Shown one piece after another: positions 1 through 5,781 of a stretch of DNA of 5,841 nt. Source of the DNA: Rhizobium sp. Q54 (lineage in GTDB: Bacteria > Pseudomonadota > Alphaproteobacteria > SMXS01); contig CAMBYA010000171.1 of NCBI GenBank assembly GCA_945872035.1, positions 1 to 5,841 of the forward strand, given 5' to 3'. The position numbers and the translations under genes are program-made. The notes under the pieces were generated by a model, which saw only the letters and a program-made list of their open reading frames with translations, ran no database searches and was not told the origin of the DNA. Positions within the stretch are counted from its first letter, which is position 1, and each line of letters starts with the position of its first letter.

Positions 1-109
1 TCGGCCCCTACAAGGCGCTGCTGATCGATCAGCAGGGACAGGATACGGGCTACGTGAAGCGCGCGCACAGGCTCGGCCTCGTCGTCCATCCCTACACCTT
101 CCGCGACGA
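1..109 (+). repeat. Direct repeat, copy 1 (inside the upstream glpQ-like gene)
   Basis: Bases 1-109 are identical to 995-1103, an offset of 994 bases. The first mismatch is at 110 (T versus C). The left limit is unknown because the window begins inside the repeat. Both copies are coding, in the same frame of two paralogous genes. Confidence 0.97.
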
Positions 110-242
110 TGCCGTTGGGCCGGGATTCGCGGATGTGCGGGAAGAGATGCTCGCCTATTTTGCTGCGGGCATCGACGGCGTCTTTTCCGACTTCGCCGAC
201 ACCGCGCTGGCGGTGCGCGACGAGTACGTGGCCAACCTGTAA
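1..242 (+). CDS. Glycerophosphodiester phosphodiesterase (GlpQ-like), 3' end only
   Basis: This is the last 79 codons of a gene that begins left of the window; the reading frame starts at base 3 and stops with TAA at 240-242. The visible protein starts GPYKALLIDQ and carries the GlpQ C-terminal signature, with the LVVHPYTFR stretch and, near the end, GIDGVFSDFADTA, matching the 'VNGLFTDFPDKA' region I recall from E. coli GlpQ. The family hydrolyses glycerophosphodiesters to sn-glycerol 3-phosphate and an alcohol, usually in the periplasm. The catalytic N-terminal half is not visible, so activity cannot be judged. Its first 36 complete codons are identical base for base to the neighbouring paralogue, while the last part is only about 61% identical in protein and ends in a longer tail (DEYVANL). 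The paralogue starts 52 bases downstream on the same strand, so the two are probably cotranscribed. Confidence 0.9.
   Translation, partial: GPYKALLIDQQGQDTGYVKRAHRLGLVVHPYTFRDDAVGPGFADVREEMLAYFAAGIDGVFSDFADTALAVRDEYVANL
18..35. repeat. 18-base perfect palindrome, copy 1
   Basis: CTGCTGATCGATCAGCAG reads the same on both strands, with no spacer. It lies inside coding sequence (residues LLIDQQ) and inside the 109-base identical tract. It could be chance helped by codon bias, a protein-binding site, or a cruciform-forming sequence; the sequence does not decide. Confidence 0.9.
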
Positions 243-294
243 CATTCCCGACACCATCGCCTCCTACCGTGCGTATGAACCTGAGGAGCAAACG

Positions 295-1224
295 ATGAGG
301 CTGCTGGCCGTCCTGCTGTTCTGCTGTGTCATGGCGCCGCTATCCGCCCTGGCCGACCGCATGCCCATCGTCATCGCCCATCGCGGCGCCAGCGGCTATC
401 TGCCCGAGCACACCATCGAGGCCTATGAGAAGGCCATCGACCTGGGCGCCGACTTCATCGAGCCGGACCTCGTGTTCACGTCGGACGGCGTACTGGTCGC
501 GCGGCACGACCGCTGGCTGGGCGATTCGACCGACGTCGCCGACCGCCCGGAATTCGCCGACCGAAAGACGGTCAAGCCCGGCAAGGCCGAGGCCGACTGG
601 TACGCCGAGGACTTCACCTTCGCCGAGCTGCGCACCCTGCGCGCCCGTCAGGTCTTCCCGGGCCGCGGCAAGGCCGATGACGGGAAATTCCTGATCCCTC
701 GATTCGAGGAAATCCTCGAGCTGGCGCGCGACGCGCAGGTCGGCGTCTATCCGGAAGCCAAGGATCCGGCGGCGCTTGCCGCGCTGGGCCACGACTTCAC
801 CGCGCCGCTGCTCAATGCGCTCGGCCGCTACGGTTTCGGGCCGGGCGGCCTGCCCGTGTTCATCCAGTCCTTCGATCCGGATTTCCTGCGCGGCCTGCGC
901 AACCGCACGCGCATCCCGCTGGTCATGCTGGTCGGCGTGGTCTCCGGTGGGGAGAGCATCACCCTCGAGCAGATGTCGGCCTTCGCCGACGGCGTCGGCC
1001 CCTACAAGGCGCTGCTGATCGATCAGCAGGGACAGGATACGGGCTACGTGAAGCGCGCGCACAGGCTCGGCCTCGTCGTCCATCCCTACACCTTCCGCGA
1101 CGACGGGATCGGAGAGGGCTTTGCCGATATCCGGGCCGAGCTGCAGGCGTTCCTGGCGCTCGGCATCGACGGCCTGTTCACCGATTTCGTGGATACGGCC
1201 GTCGCGGTTCGCGGCGTGCGCTGA
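295..1224 (+). CDS. glpQ: Periplasmic glycerophosphodiester phosphodiesterase, GlpQ type
   Basis: This complete gene of 309 residues should cleave glycerophosphodiesters to glycerol 3-phosphate plus an alcohol outside the inner membrane. Residues 1-20 form a signal peptide: a hydrophobic core LLAVLLFCCVM and an ALA site, with predicted cleavage before Asp21. The GDPD signature follows at once: IAHRGASGYLPEHT (27-40) with catalytic His29 and Arg30, then Glu56 and Asp58 (IEPDLV), His71 (ARHD) and Glu154 (YPEAKD). By family knowledge these are the catalytic histidines and metal-binding acids, and none is missing. The C-terminus has LVVHPYTFR and GLFTDFVDTA. The ATG at 295 is chosen because GAGGAG at 283-288 lies 6 bases upstream and the signal peptide begins there; the frame is open from 109 but the extra residues resemble no leader. 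It follows a partial paralogue by 52 bases. GlpQ is favoured over cytosolic UgpQ because of the signal peptide and motif spacing. Confidence 0.92.
   Translation: MRLLAVLLFCCVMAPLSALADRMPIVIAHRGASGYLPEHTIEAYEKAIDLGADFIEPDLVFTSDGVLVARHDRWLGDSTDVADRPEFADRKTVKPGKAEADWYAEDFTFAELRTLRARQVFPGRGKADDGKFLIPRFEEILELARDAQVGVYPEAKDPAALAALGHDFTAPLLNALGRYGFGPGGLPVFIQSFDPDFLRGLRNRTRIPLVMLVGVVSGGESITLEQMSAFADGVGPYKALLIDQQGQDTGYVKRAHRLGLVVHPYTFRDDGIGEGFADIRAELQAFLALGIDGLFTDFVDTAVAVRGVR
995..1103 (+). repeat. Direct repeat, copy 2 (inside the downstream glpQ gene)
   Basis: This is the second copy of the 109-base tract at 1-109, with no difference even at synonymous positions. From 1104 onward the two genes drop to about 64% nucleotide identity (hand count, 69 of 108 aligned bases), so the right boundary is abrupt. 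The tract covers the region coding from GPYKALL to HPYTFRDD. Confidence 0.97.
1012..1029. repeat. 18-base perfect palindrome, copy 2
   Basis: This is the same perfect palindrome as at 18-35, carried within the second copy of the direct repeat and coding for the same residues LLIDQQ. Neither copy has decayed, which is expected if the whole tract was recently homogenised. Confidence 0.9.
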
Positions 1225-1249
1225 AAGCCGCCTTCACGCACGCTTTTTT
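1214..1249 (+). terminator. Rho-independent terminator of the glpQ transcript
   Basis: GCGTGCG (1214-1220) pairs with CGCACGC (1237-1243). After a single bulged C at 1221, TGAA (1222-1225) pairs with TTCA (1233-1236), giving 11 base pairs around a 7-base loop. Six T residues (1244-1249) follow directly. The TGA stop codon (1222-1224) is inside the stem, so the terminator overlaps the end of the gene. It separates the glpQ pair from the acyl-CoA dehydrogenase gene. Confidence 0.85.
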
Positions 1250-1362
1250 CAACTGCATCCTCCGCGCCGGGCGTGCTAGCGTTTCGCCCCGACAGAACCA
1301 GACGCCGGCAAGCGCGTATAACGCTGGCTGTCATTCGCCGATGGACGAAAAGGAACGGGACC
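1250..1362 (+). promoter_or_regulatory. Leader region of the acyl-CoA dehydrogenase gene; weak promoter candidates
   Basis: Since the upstream transcript should end near 1249, a promoter for the next gene is expected here. Two -10-like elements are visible: TATAAC at 1317-1322, and TGC-TAGCGT at 1274-1282, an extended -10-like arrangement. Neither has a convincing -35 at the usual 16-18 base spacing, so the true start point is not resolved. No small gene or operator-like dyad is evident. Confidence 0.25.
1351..1355 (+). promoter_or_regulatory. Ribosome binding site fixing the acyl-CoA dehydrogenase start
   Basis: AGGAA at 1351-1355 lies 7 bases before the ATG at 1363. The longer frame open from 1273 would add 30 basic, non-conserved residues and has no comparable site, so 1363 is preferred. 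Confidence 0.7.
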
Positions 1363-2601
1363 ATGGATTTCAACGACACGCCCGAGGAGGCCGAGTTCCG
1401 CGCCGAAGTGCGCGCCTGGCTGGCCAAGAACGCGCCGGTGGGCTGGCGCGAGCGTATGGCCGCCGGCCATGTGCAGGAAGTCTGCAAGGAATGGCAGCGC
1501 ACCAAGTACGACGCTGGCTGGGCGTGCCTGAACTGGCCGAAGGAATATGGGGGGCAGGGCCTTTCGCCGATCAAGTCGGTGATCTGGTCGCAGGAGGAAT
1601 CCAAGGTCGCGCCGCCGTCCGCGGCCATGCTGGTGGTCGGCCTGGGCATGACCGGCCCCATGCTGATGGTCCATGGCACCGAGGAGCAGAAGAAGACGCA
1701 CCTGCCGCCGATGGCCCGCGCCGACGTCATCTGGTGCCAGCTGTTCTCCGAGCCGGCCGGCGGCTCGGACCTTGCGGCGCTGCGCACCCGCGCCGTGAAG
1801 GATGGCGACGAGTGGGTGGTAAACGGCCAGAAGATCTGGTCCTCGGGCGCGCACCAGTCCGACTGGGCGATCCTGGTCACCCGCACCGATCCGACCGTGC
1901 CCAAGCACAAGGGCCTGACCTTCTTCATCGTCGACATGAAGACGCCGGGCATCGAGCCGCGGCCGATCAAGCAGATTTCCGGCGCCGCGCATTTCAACGA
2001 GGTCTACCTGACCGACGTGCGCATCCCTGACTCGAACCGCATCAGCGAGGTCGGCAATGGCTGGAACGTGGCCATGACCCTGCTGATGAACGAGCGTCTC
2101 GCGGTGGGCGCCTCGGGCGGCGCGGCCGGCGGCGGCGTGAGCTGGGACGGCCTGTTCGAGCTGGCACGTTCGCTCGAGGACGATGACGGCCCGCTGATCA
2201 ACAACCAGGCGGTGCGCGAGAAGCTGGCCGACTGGTATGTGCGCGAGGCCGGCGTGCGCAACGTCAATGCCCGTACCCTGTCGGCGCTGTCGCGCGGCGA
2301 CACGCCCGGTCCCGAATCCTCCATCGCCAAGCTGATCCAGGGTCCGCAGAAGCAGAACATGGCCTCCTACGGCATGGACCTGGCGGACATGGCCGGCGGC
2401 ATCGCGGATCCCAACCTCGCGGTGCAGCGCGCCGCCTACCCATGGACGCTGCTGGGCGCGCCGGCCGGCCGCATCGCCGGCGGCACCGACGAGATCATGC
2501 GCAACATCATCGCCGAGCGCGTGCTCGGCATGCCGGGCGACATCCGCGTCGACAAGGACCTGCCGTTCAACCAGATCCCGACCGGCGGCAAGGCTGCGTA
2601 G
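1363..2601 (+). CDS. Acyl-CoA dehydrogenase, FadE-like
   Basis: This 412-residue flavoprotein should introduce the alpha-beta double bond into an acyl-CoA, passing electrons from FAD to electron-transfer flavoprotein. The usual domain order is present: N-terminal helices (about 1-120); the middle beta domain with QLFSEPAGGSDLAALRTRA (126-144) and NGQKIWSSGAH (154-164), which contact FAD and substrate; and a C-terminal helical domain ending in AGGTDEIMRNIIAERVLG (372-389). At the position of the medium-chain catalytic Glu376 (family numbering) this protein has Gly373. The alternative base used by isovaleryl- and long-chain enzymes appears as Glu244 in MNERLAVGA. The length is slightly above the common 380-390. 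Residues 250-258 are a small Gly/Ala-rich loop just after the catalytic helix start. The gene stands alone, without ETF, thiolase or CoA ligase neighbours, so the substrate (fatty, branched or steroid-derived acyl-CoA) cannot be named. Confidence 0.93.
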   Translation: MDFNDTPEEAEFRAEVRAWLAKNAPVGWRERMAAGHVQEVCKEWQRTKYDAGWACLNWPKEYGGQGLSPIKSVIWSQEESKVAPPSAAMLVVGLGMTGPMLMVHGTEEQKKTHLPPMARADVIWCQLFSEPAGGSDLAALRTRAVKDGDEWVVNGQKIWSSGAHQSDWAILVTRTDPTVPKHKGLTFFIVDMKTPGIEPRPIKQISGAAHFNEVYLTDVRIPDSNRISEVGNGWNVAMTLLMNERLAVGASGGAAGGGVSWDGLFELARSLEDDDGPLINNQAVREKLADWYVREAGVRNVNARTLSALSRGDTPGPESSIAKLIQGPQKQNMASYGMDLADMAGGIADPNLAVQRAAYPWTLLGAPAGRIAGGTDEIMRNIIAERVLGMPGDIRVDKDLPFNQIPTGGKAA

Positions 2602-2621
2602 CTGATTTGGAGTGGACAGAA

Positions 2622-2670
2622 CGCCCCTTCACCCTGTCACGCCCAAAGGTCGGGGCAGGTTGAGGGGGCG
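2622..2670 (+). terminator. Long imperfect hairpin after the acyl-CoA dehydrogenase gene; possible terminator
   Basis: CGCCCCTTCACCCTG (2622-2636) faces CAGGTTGAGGGGGCG (2656-2670). In RNA this gives 15 aligned pairs with one U-G wobble (2628/2664) and one C-U mismatch (2632/2660), around a 19-base loop that can itself pair CCC (2642-2644) with GGG. It begins 20 bases after the stop codon at 2601. No T-run follows on either side, so it is not a classical intrinsic terminator. It may stabilise the mRNA 3' end or act with a termination factor. It lies upstream of the proposed cysD promoter, so a role as a cysD riboswitch is less likely. Confidence 0.4.
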
Positions 2671-2740
2671 CGCTTCCCGGCAGTTTGTCGCGAAACCGCC
2701 ACACGACGGACCATTTTTGGCTTGCCGCGGCGCCGTCCGC

Positions 2741-2769
2741 TTGTCGGCGGGCGCCGATGTGTCTATATG
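2741..2769 (+). promoter_or_regulatory. Candidate sigma-70-type promoter for cysD-cysNC
   Basis: TTGTCG (2741-2746) as -35 and TATATG (2764-2769) as -10 are separated by exactly 17 bases. Each matches the consensus at four of six positions, including the most conserved TTG and TATA. Transcription would start near 2776, leaving a leader of about 28 bases before the GTG start at 2804. The rest of the 2602-2803 gap holds the hairpin at 2622-2670 and no convincing gene. Confidence 0.5.
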
Positions 2770-2803
2770 CGGCGTGCACAGCGGCACCAGCGGGATTGAA
2801 GGC

Positions 2804-3748
2804 GTGAGCACGACGGCAAAGGCGACCAGCAGCGAGGCACAGATTTCCGCCGCGCGGCTGACCCATCTCCAGCGTCTGGAAGCTGAATCCATCCATATTT
2901 TCCGCGAGGTCGTCGCCGAGGCCGAGAACCCGGTGATGCTCTATTCGGTCGGCAAGGACAGCGCCTGCATGCTGCATCTGGCGCGCAAGGCGTTCTATCC
3001 GTCGCCGCCGCCGTTCCCCATGCTCCATGTCGACACGACCTGGAAGTTCAAGGCCATGTACGAGATGCGCGAACGCATGGCGCGCGAAAGCGGCATGGAG
3101 CTGATCGTCCATCAGAACCCGGAGGCCAAGGAAAAGGGCATCAATCCCTTCGACCACGGCCCGCTGCACACCGACATGTGGAAGACCGTGGGTCTGAAGC
3201 AGGCGCTCGACAAGTACCAGTTCGACGTGGCATTCGGCGGCGCCCGCCGCGACGAGGAAAAGAGCCGCGCCAAGGAGCGCATCTTCTCGTTCCGCTCGGC
3301 CAACCACCGCTGGGACCCGAAGAACCAGCGCCCCGAGCTTTGGCGGCTTTACAATGCCCGCAAGGCCAAGGGCGAGAGCATCCGCGTGTTCCCGATCTCA
3401 AACTGGACCGAGCTGGACATCTGGCAGTACATCCACCTGGAGAATATCCCCATCGTGCCGCTCTATTTCTCCGAGATGCGTCCGACCGTCGAGCGCGACG
3501 GCTTGCTGCTGATGGTCGATGACGAACGCTTTCCGCTCAATCCAGGCGAGGAGCCGGTGATGCGGCCGATCCGCTTCCGCACCCTCGGCTGCTATCCGCT
3601 CACCGGCGCCGTGGTCAGCGAGGCCGCGACCCTGCCGGAAGTCATCCAGGAAATGCTGCTGACCACCACCTCCGAGCGCCAGGGCCGTGCCATCGATCAC
3701 GACCAGTCGGCCTCCATGGAGAAGAAGAAGCAGGAGGGCTACTTCTGA
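2804..3748 (+). CDS. cysD: Sulfate adenylyltransferase small subunit CysD
   Basis: This 314-residue protein is the catalytic subunit of ATP sulfurylase; with the GTPase CysN it converts ATP and sulfate into APS and pyrophosphate in the cytoplasm. It belongs to the PP-loop/PAPS-reductase-like fold: the PP-motif YSVGKDS is at 47-53, [14 protein letters not shown] at 146-159, [12 protein letters not shown] at 199-210 and [12 protein letters not shown] at 259-270. It ends in the typical TTTSERQGR and KKQEGYF. From [12 protein letters not shown] (18-29) onward it tracks my memory of E. coli CysD (302 residues) throughout. The GTG at 2804 is the nearest conventional in-frame start above the conserved core; it adds a 17-residue polar leader and has only a weak GAAGG beside it or CGGGA 8 bases upstream. 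In-frame GTGs at 2759 and 2774 are alternatives, but they sit at or before the predicted transcription start. The stop overlaps the cysNC start. Confidence 0.95.
   Translation: MSTTAKATSSEAQISAARLTHLQRLEAESIHIFREVVAEAENPVMLYSVGKDSACMLHLARKAFYPSPPPFPMLHVDTTWKFKAMYEMRERMARESGMELIVHQNPEAKEKGINPFDHGPLHTDMWKTVGLKQALDKYQFDVAFGGARRDEEKSRAKERIFSFRSANHRWDPKNQRPELWRLYNARKAKGESIRVFPISNWTELDIWQYIHLENIPIVPLYFSEMRPTVERDGLLLMVDDERFPLNPGEEPVMRPIRFRTLGCYPLTGAVVSEAATLPEVIQEMLLTTTSERQGRAIDHDQSASMEKKKQEGYF
3732..3737 (+). promoter_or_regulatory. Shine-Dalgarno site of cysNC, inside the end of cysD
   Basis: A full AGGAGG lies within the last codons of cysD, 10 bases before the ATG at 3748. With the TGATG stop/start overlap it supports reinitiation or coupled translation, which would keep the two subunits balanced. 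Confidence 0.85.
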
Positions 3749-5730
3749 TGGCTACGACCCTGTCCGATGCCTCGAAGGCCAGTGCCTACAAGGCCCAGGA
3801 TCTCATCGCCGAGGACATCGACGCCTACCTGCTGCAGCATCAGCACAAGAGCCTGCTGCGTTTCATCACCTGCGGCAGCGTCGATGACGGCAAGTCCACC
3901 CTGATCGGCCGGCTGCTGTACGATTCGAAGATGATCTTCGAGGACCAGCTCGCCGCCCTCGAGGCCGACAGCAAGCGGGTCGGCACCCAGGGCCAGGAGA
4001 TCGATTTCGCCCTGCTGGTCGACGGCCTCGCCGCCGAGCGCGAGCAGGGCATCACCATCGACGTGGCGTACCGGTTCTTCTCGACCGACCGGCGCAAGTT
4101 CATCGTCGCCGACACGCCCGGCCATGAGCAGTACACCCGCAACATGGTGACCGGCGCCTCGACCGCCGACCTGGCCGTGATCCTGATCGACGCGCGCAAG
4201 GGCGTGCTGACCCAGACGCGGCGCCATTCCTACCTCGCCAAGCTGATCGGCATCCGCCACCTGGTGCTGGCCATCAACAAGATGGATCTGGTGAACTACG
4301 ACCATGCGGCGTTCGACCGCATCGTCGCCGACTATCGCGCCTTCGCCCACAGCATCGGCATCGACGATTTCATCCCGATCCCGATCTCGGGCCTGCGCGG
4401 CGACAACATCACCACCCGCAGCGATGCGACACCCTGGTATACGGGCCCAGTCCTGCTCGACCACCTGGAAACGGTGGAGATCGGTGACGATCCGGCCACC
4501 ACCGGGCCGTTCCGGATGCCGGTGCAGTGGGTCAACCGGCCCAACCTGGATTTCCGGGGTTTTGCCGGGCTGATCGCGGGCGGCAGCGTGTCGCCCGGCG
4601 ACACGGTGCGGATCCTGCCCTCGGGCCGTACCTCTACCGTGGCCCGCGTCGTCACCTTCGACGGCGACCTGCCCGTCGCGGTTACCGGCCAATCGGTCAC
4701 CATCACCCTGGCGGACGAAGTCGACTGCTCACGCGGCGACGTCATCGCCGCCGCCGGCGCGCCGCCGCAGGTGGCCGACCAGTTCGAGACCACCATCATC
4801 TGGATGGCCGACGACGAGATGCTGCCCGGCCGGCCCTACTGGCTGAAGCTGGGCACCCAGATGGTCACCGCCGTGGTCCAGCCGCCGAAGTACCAGGTGA
4901 ACGTCAACACCATGGAGCACCTGGCGGCCAAGACGCTGGGACTCAATGCCATCGGCATCGCCAATCTGTCGACCGACCGGCCGCTGGTGTTCGAGCCCTA
5001 CGAGACTTCGCGCGACCTGGGTGGCTTCATCCTGATCGACAAGATGACCAACGCCACGGTCGCCGCCGGCCTGATCAATTTCTCGCTGCGCCGGGCGCAG
5101 AACGTGCACTGGCAGGCCATCGACATCGACCGCGAGGCCCACTCGGCGCAGAAGGGCCAGCGGCCCAGGCTGCTGTGGTTCACCGGTCTGTCGGGCTCGG
5201 GCAAGTCCACCATCGCCAATCTGGTCGAGAAGCGGCTGTTCGCGCTGGGCAAGCACTCGTTCCTGCTCGACGGCGACAATGTCCGCCACGGTCTCAACAA
5301 GGACCTGGGCTTCACCGACGCCGACCGGGTCGAGAACGTCCGCCGGGTCGGCGAGGTCGCCAAGCTGATGGCCGATGCAGGCCTGATCGTGCTCGCCGCC
5401 TTCATCAGCCCGTTCCGCGCCGAGCGCGACATGGTCCGGGCCATGCTGCCGGAAGGCGAGTTCATCGAGATCTTCGTCGACACGCCGCTGGCCGAGGCCG
5501 AGAAGCGCGACGTGAAGGGCCTCTACAAGAAGGCCCGTGCCGGACAGCTCAAGAACTTCACCGGCATCGACAGTCCCTACGAGCCGCCGGAGAATCCGGA
5601 AGTGGTGATCGACACGACCGAGATGACTCCCGACCAGGCCGCCGAGCACATCGTCGCCCGCGTCCTGTGGGGCCGTTCGGAAATCCCCGACGACGAGGAT
5701 CCGGACTGGTTCAAGGGGCGGGGTATCTGA
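3748..5730 (+). CDS. cysNC: Bifunctional CysNC: sulfate adenylyltransferase GTPase subunit fused to APS kinase
   Basis: This 660-residue fusion carries out two consecutive steps: GTP-driven APS synthesis with CysD, then ATP-dependent phosphorylation of APS to PAPS. The N-terminal part (about 1-455) is an EF-Tu-like GTPase with G1 GSVDDGKST (43-51), switch region REQGITID (98-105), G3 DTPGHEQY (122-129), G4 NKMD (177-180) and G5 SGL (214-216). Two beta-barrel domains follow (about 250-450). A short linker leads to the APS kinase: P-loop GLSGSGKST (480-488), [16 protein letters not shown] (507-522), ISPFRAER with Ser554 at the site phosphorylated in E. coli CysC, and [18 protein letters not shown] (591-608). 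All key motifs are intact, so both halves are probably active. A short acidic tail (about 643-660) extends past the usual CysC end. Start ATG 3748 overlaps the cysD stop and has a full Shine-Dalgarno. The architecture resembles rhizobial NodQ, but no nod genes are visible, so a housekeeping role is preferred. Confidence 0.96.
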   Translation: MATTLSDASKASAYKAQDLIAEDIDAYLLQHQHKSLLRFITCGSVDDGKSTLIGRLLYDSKMIFEDQLAALEADSKRVGTQGQEIDFALLVDGLAAEREQGITIDVAYRFFSTDRRKFIVADTPGHEQYTRNMVTGASTADLAVILIDARKGVLTQTRRHSYLAKLIGIRHLVLAINKMDLVNYDHAAFDRIVADYRAFAHSIGIDDFIPIPISGLRGDNITTRSDATPWYTGPVLLDHLETVEIGDDPATTGPFRMPVQWVNRPNLDFRGFAGLIAGGSVSPGDTVRILPSGRTSTVARVVTFDGDLPVAVTGQSVTITLADEVDCSRGDVIAAAGAPPQVADQFETTIIWMADDEMLPGRPYWLKLGTQMVTAVVQPPKYQVNVNTMEHLAAKTLGLNAIGIANLSTDRPLVFEPYETSRDLGGFILIDKMTNATVAAGLINFSLRRAQNVHWQAIDIDREAHSAQKGQRPRLLWFTGLSGSGKSTIANLVEKRLFALGKHSFLLDGDNVRHGLNKDLGFTDADRVENVRRVGEVAKLMADAGLIVLAAFISPFRAERDMVRAMLPEGEFIEIFVDTPLAEAEKRDVKGLYKKARAGQLKNFTGIDSPYEPPENPEVVIDTTEMTPDQAAEHIVARVLWGRSEIPDDEDPDWFKGRGI

Positions 5731-5741
5731 TCAGGGGACAG

Positions 5742-5770
5742 GCTGCGCCTCGCCGGACGGCGGGTGCAGT
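5742..5770. terminator. Hairpin between convergent genes, possible bidirectional terminator
   Basis: CTGCGCC (5743-5749) pairs with GGTGCAG (5763-5769) with one G-T wobble. After a bulged T at 5750, CGCC (5751-5754) pairs with GGCG (5759-5762) around the tetraloop GGAC. The stem is 11 base pairs, extendable by a G-T pair at 5742/5770. It begins 12 bases after the cysNC stop and 12 bases from the end of the minus-strand frame at 5782, a good place to end both transcripts. There is no T-run on either side, so efficiency is uncertain. Confidence 0.45.
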
Positions 5771-5781
5771 GGGCTCGACGG

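Noticed and set aside
261..288. Possible hairpin masking the glpQ Shine-Dalgarno (CTCCT 261-265 with AGGAG 284-288)
   Set aside because: It has only five pairs and an 18-base loop; any CT-rich pentamer near a Shine-Dalgarno gives this, so it is not supported as a switch.
109..294. Extension of the glpQ reading frame upstream of the ATG at 295
   Set aside because: It overlaps the coding end of the upstream paralogue in another frame, its translation resembles no leader, and the signal peptide and Shine-Dalgarno fix the start at 295.
340..1083. 247-codon minus-strand open frame opposite glpQ
   Set aside because: It is antisense to a clear gene with intact catalytic motifs; long antisense frames are common in GC-rich coding DNA, and its translation shows no recognisable domain.
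1086..1997. 303-codon minus-strand open frame across the glpQ end and acyl-CoA dehydrogenase
   Set aside because: It spans a terminator and two genes on the other strand and shows no family motif.
2612..2803. 64 extra residues on the N-terminus of CysD
   Set aside because: The stretch contains the hairpin and the predicted promoter, is Arg/Gly-rich without similarity to CysD, and exceeds the family length.
3739..4692. 317-codon minus-strand open frame opposite cysNC
   Set aside because: It is a shadow of the GTPase domain; the low-complexity Asp/Gly/Val-rich translation is typical of antisense GC-rich sequence.
4729..5649. 306-codon minus-strand open frame opposite the APS kinase half
   Set aside because: It is a shadow frame of a conserved gene, without recognisable motifs of its own.
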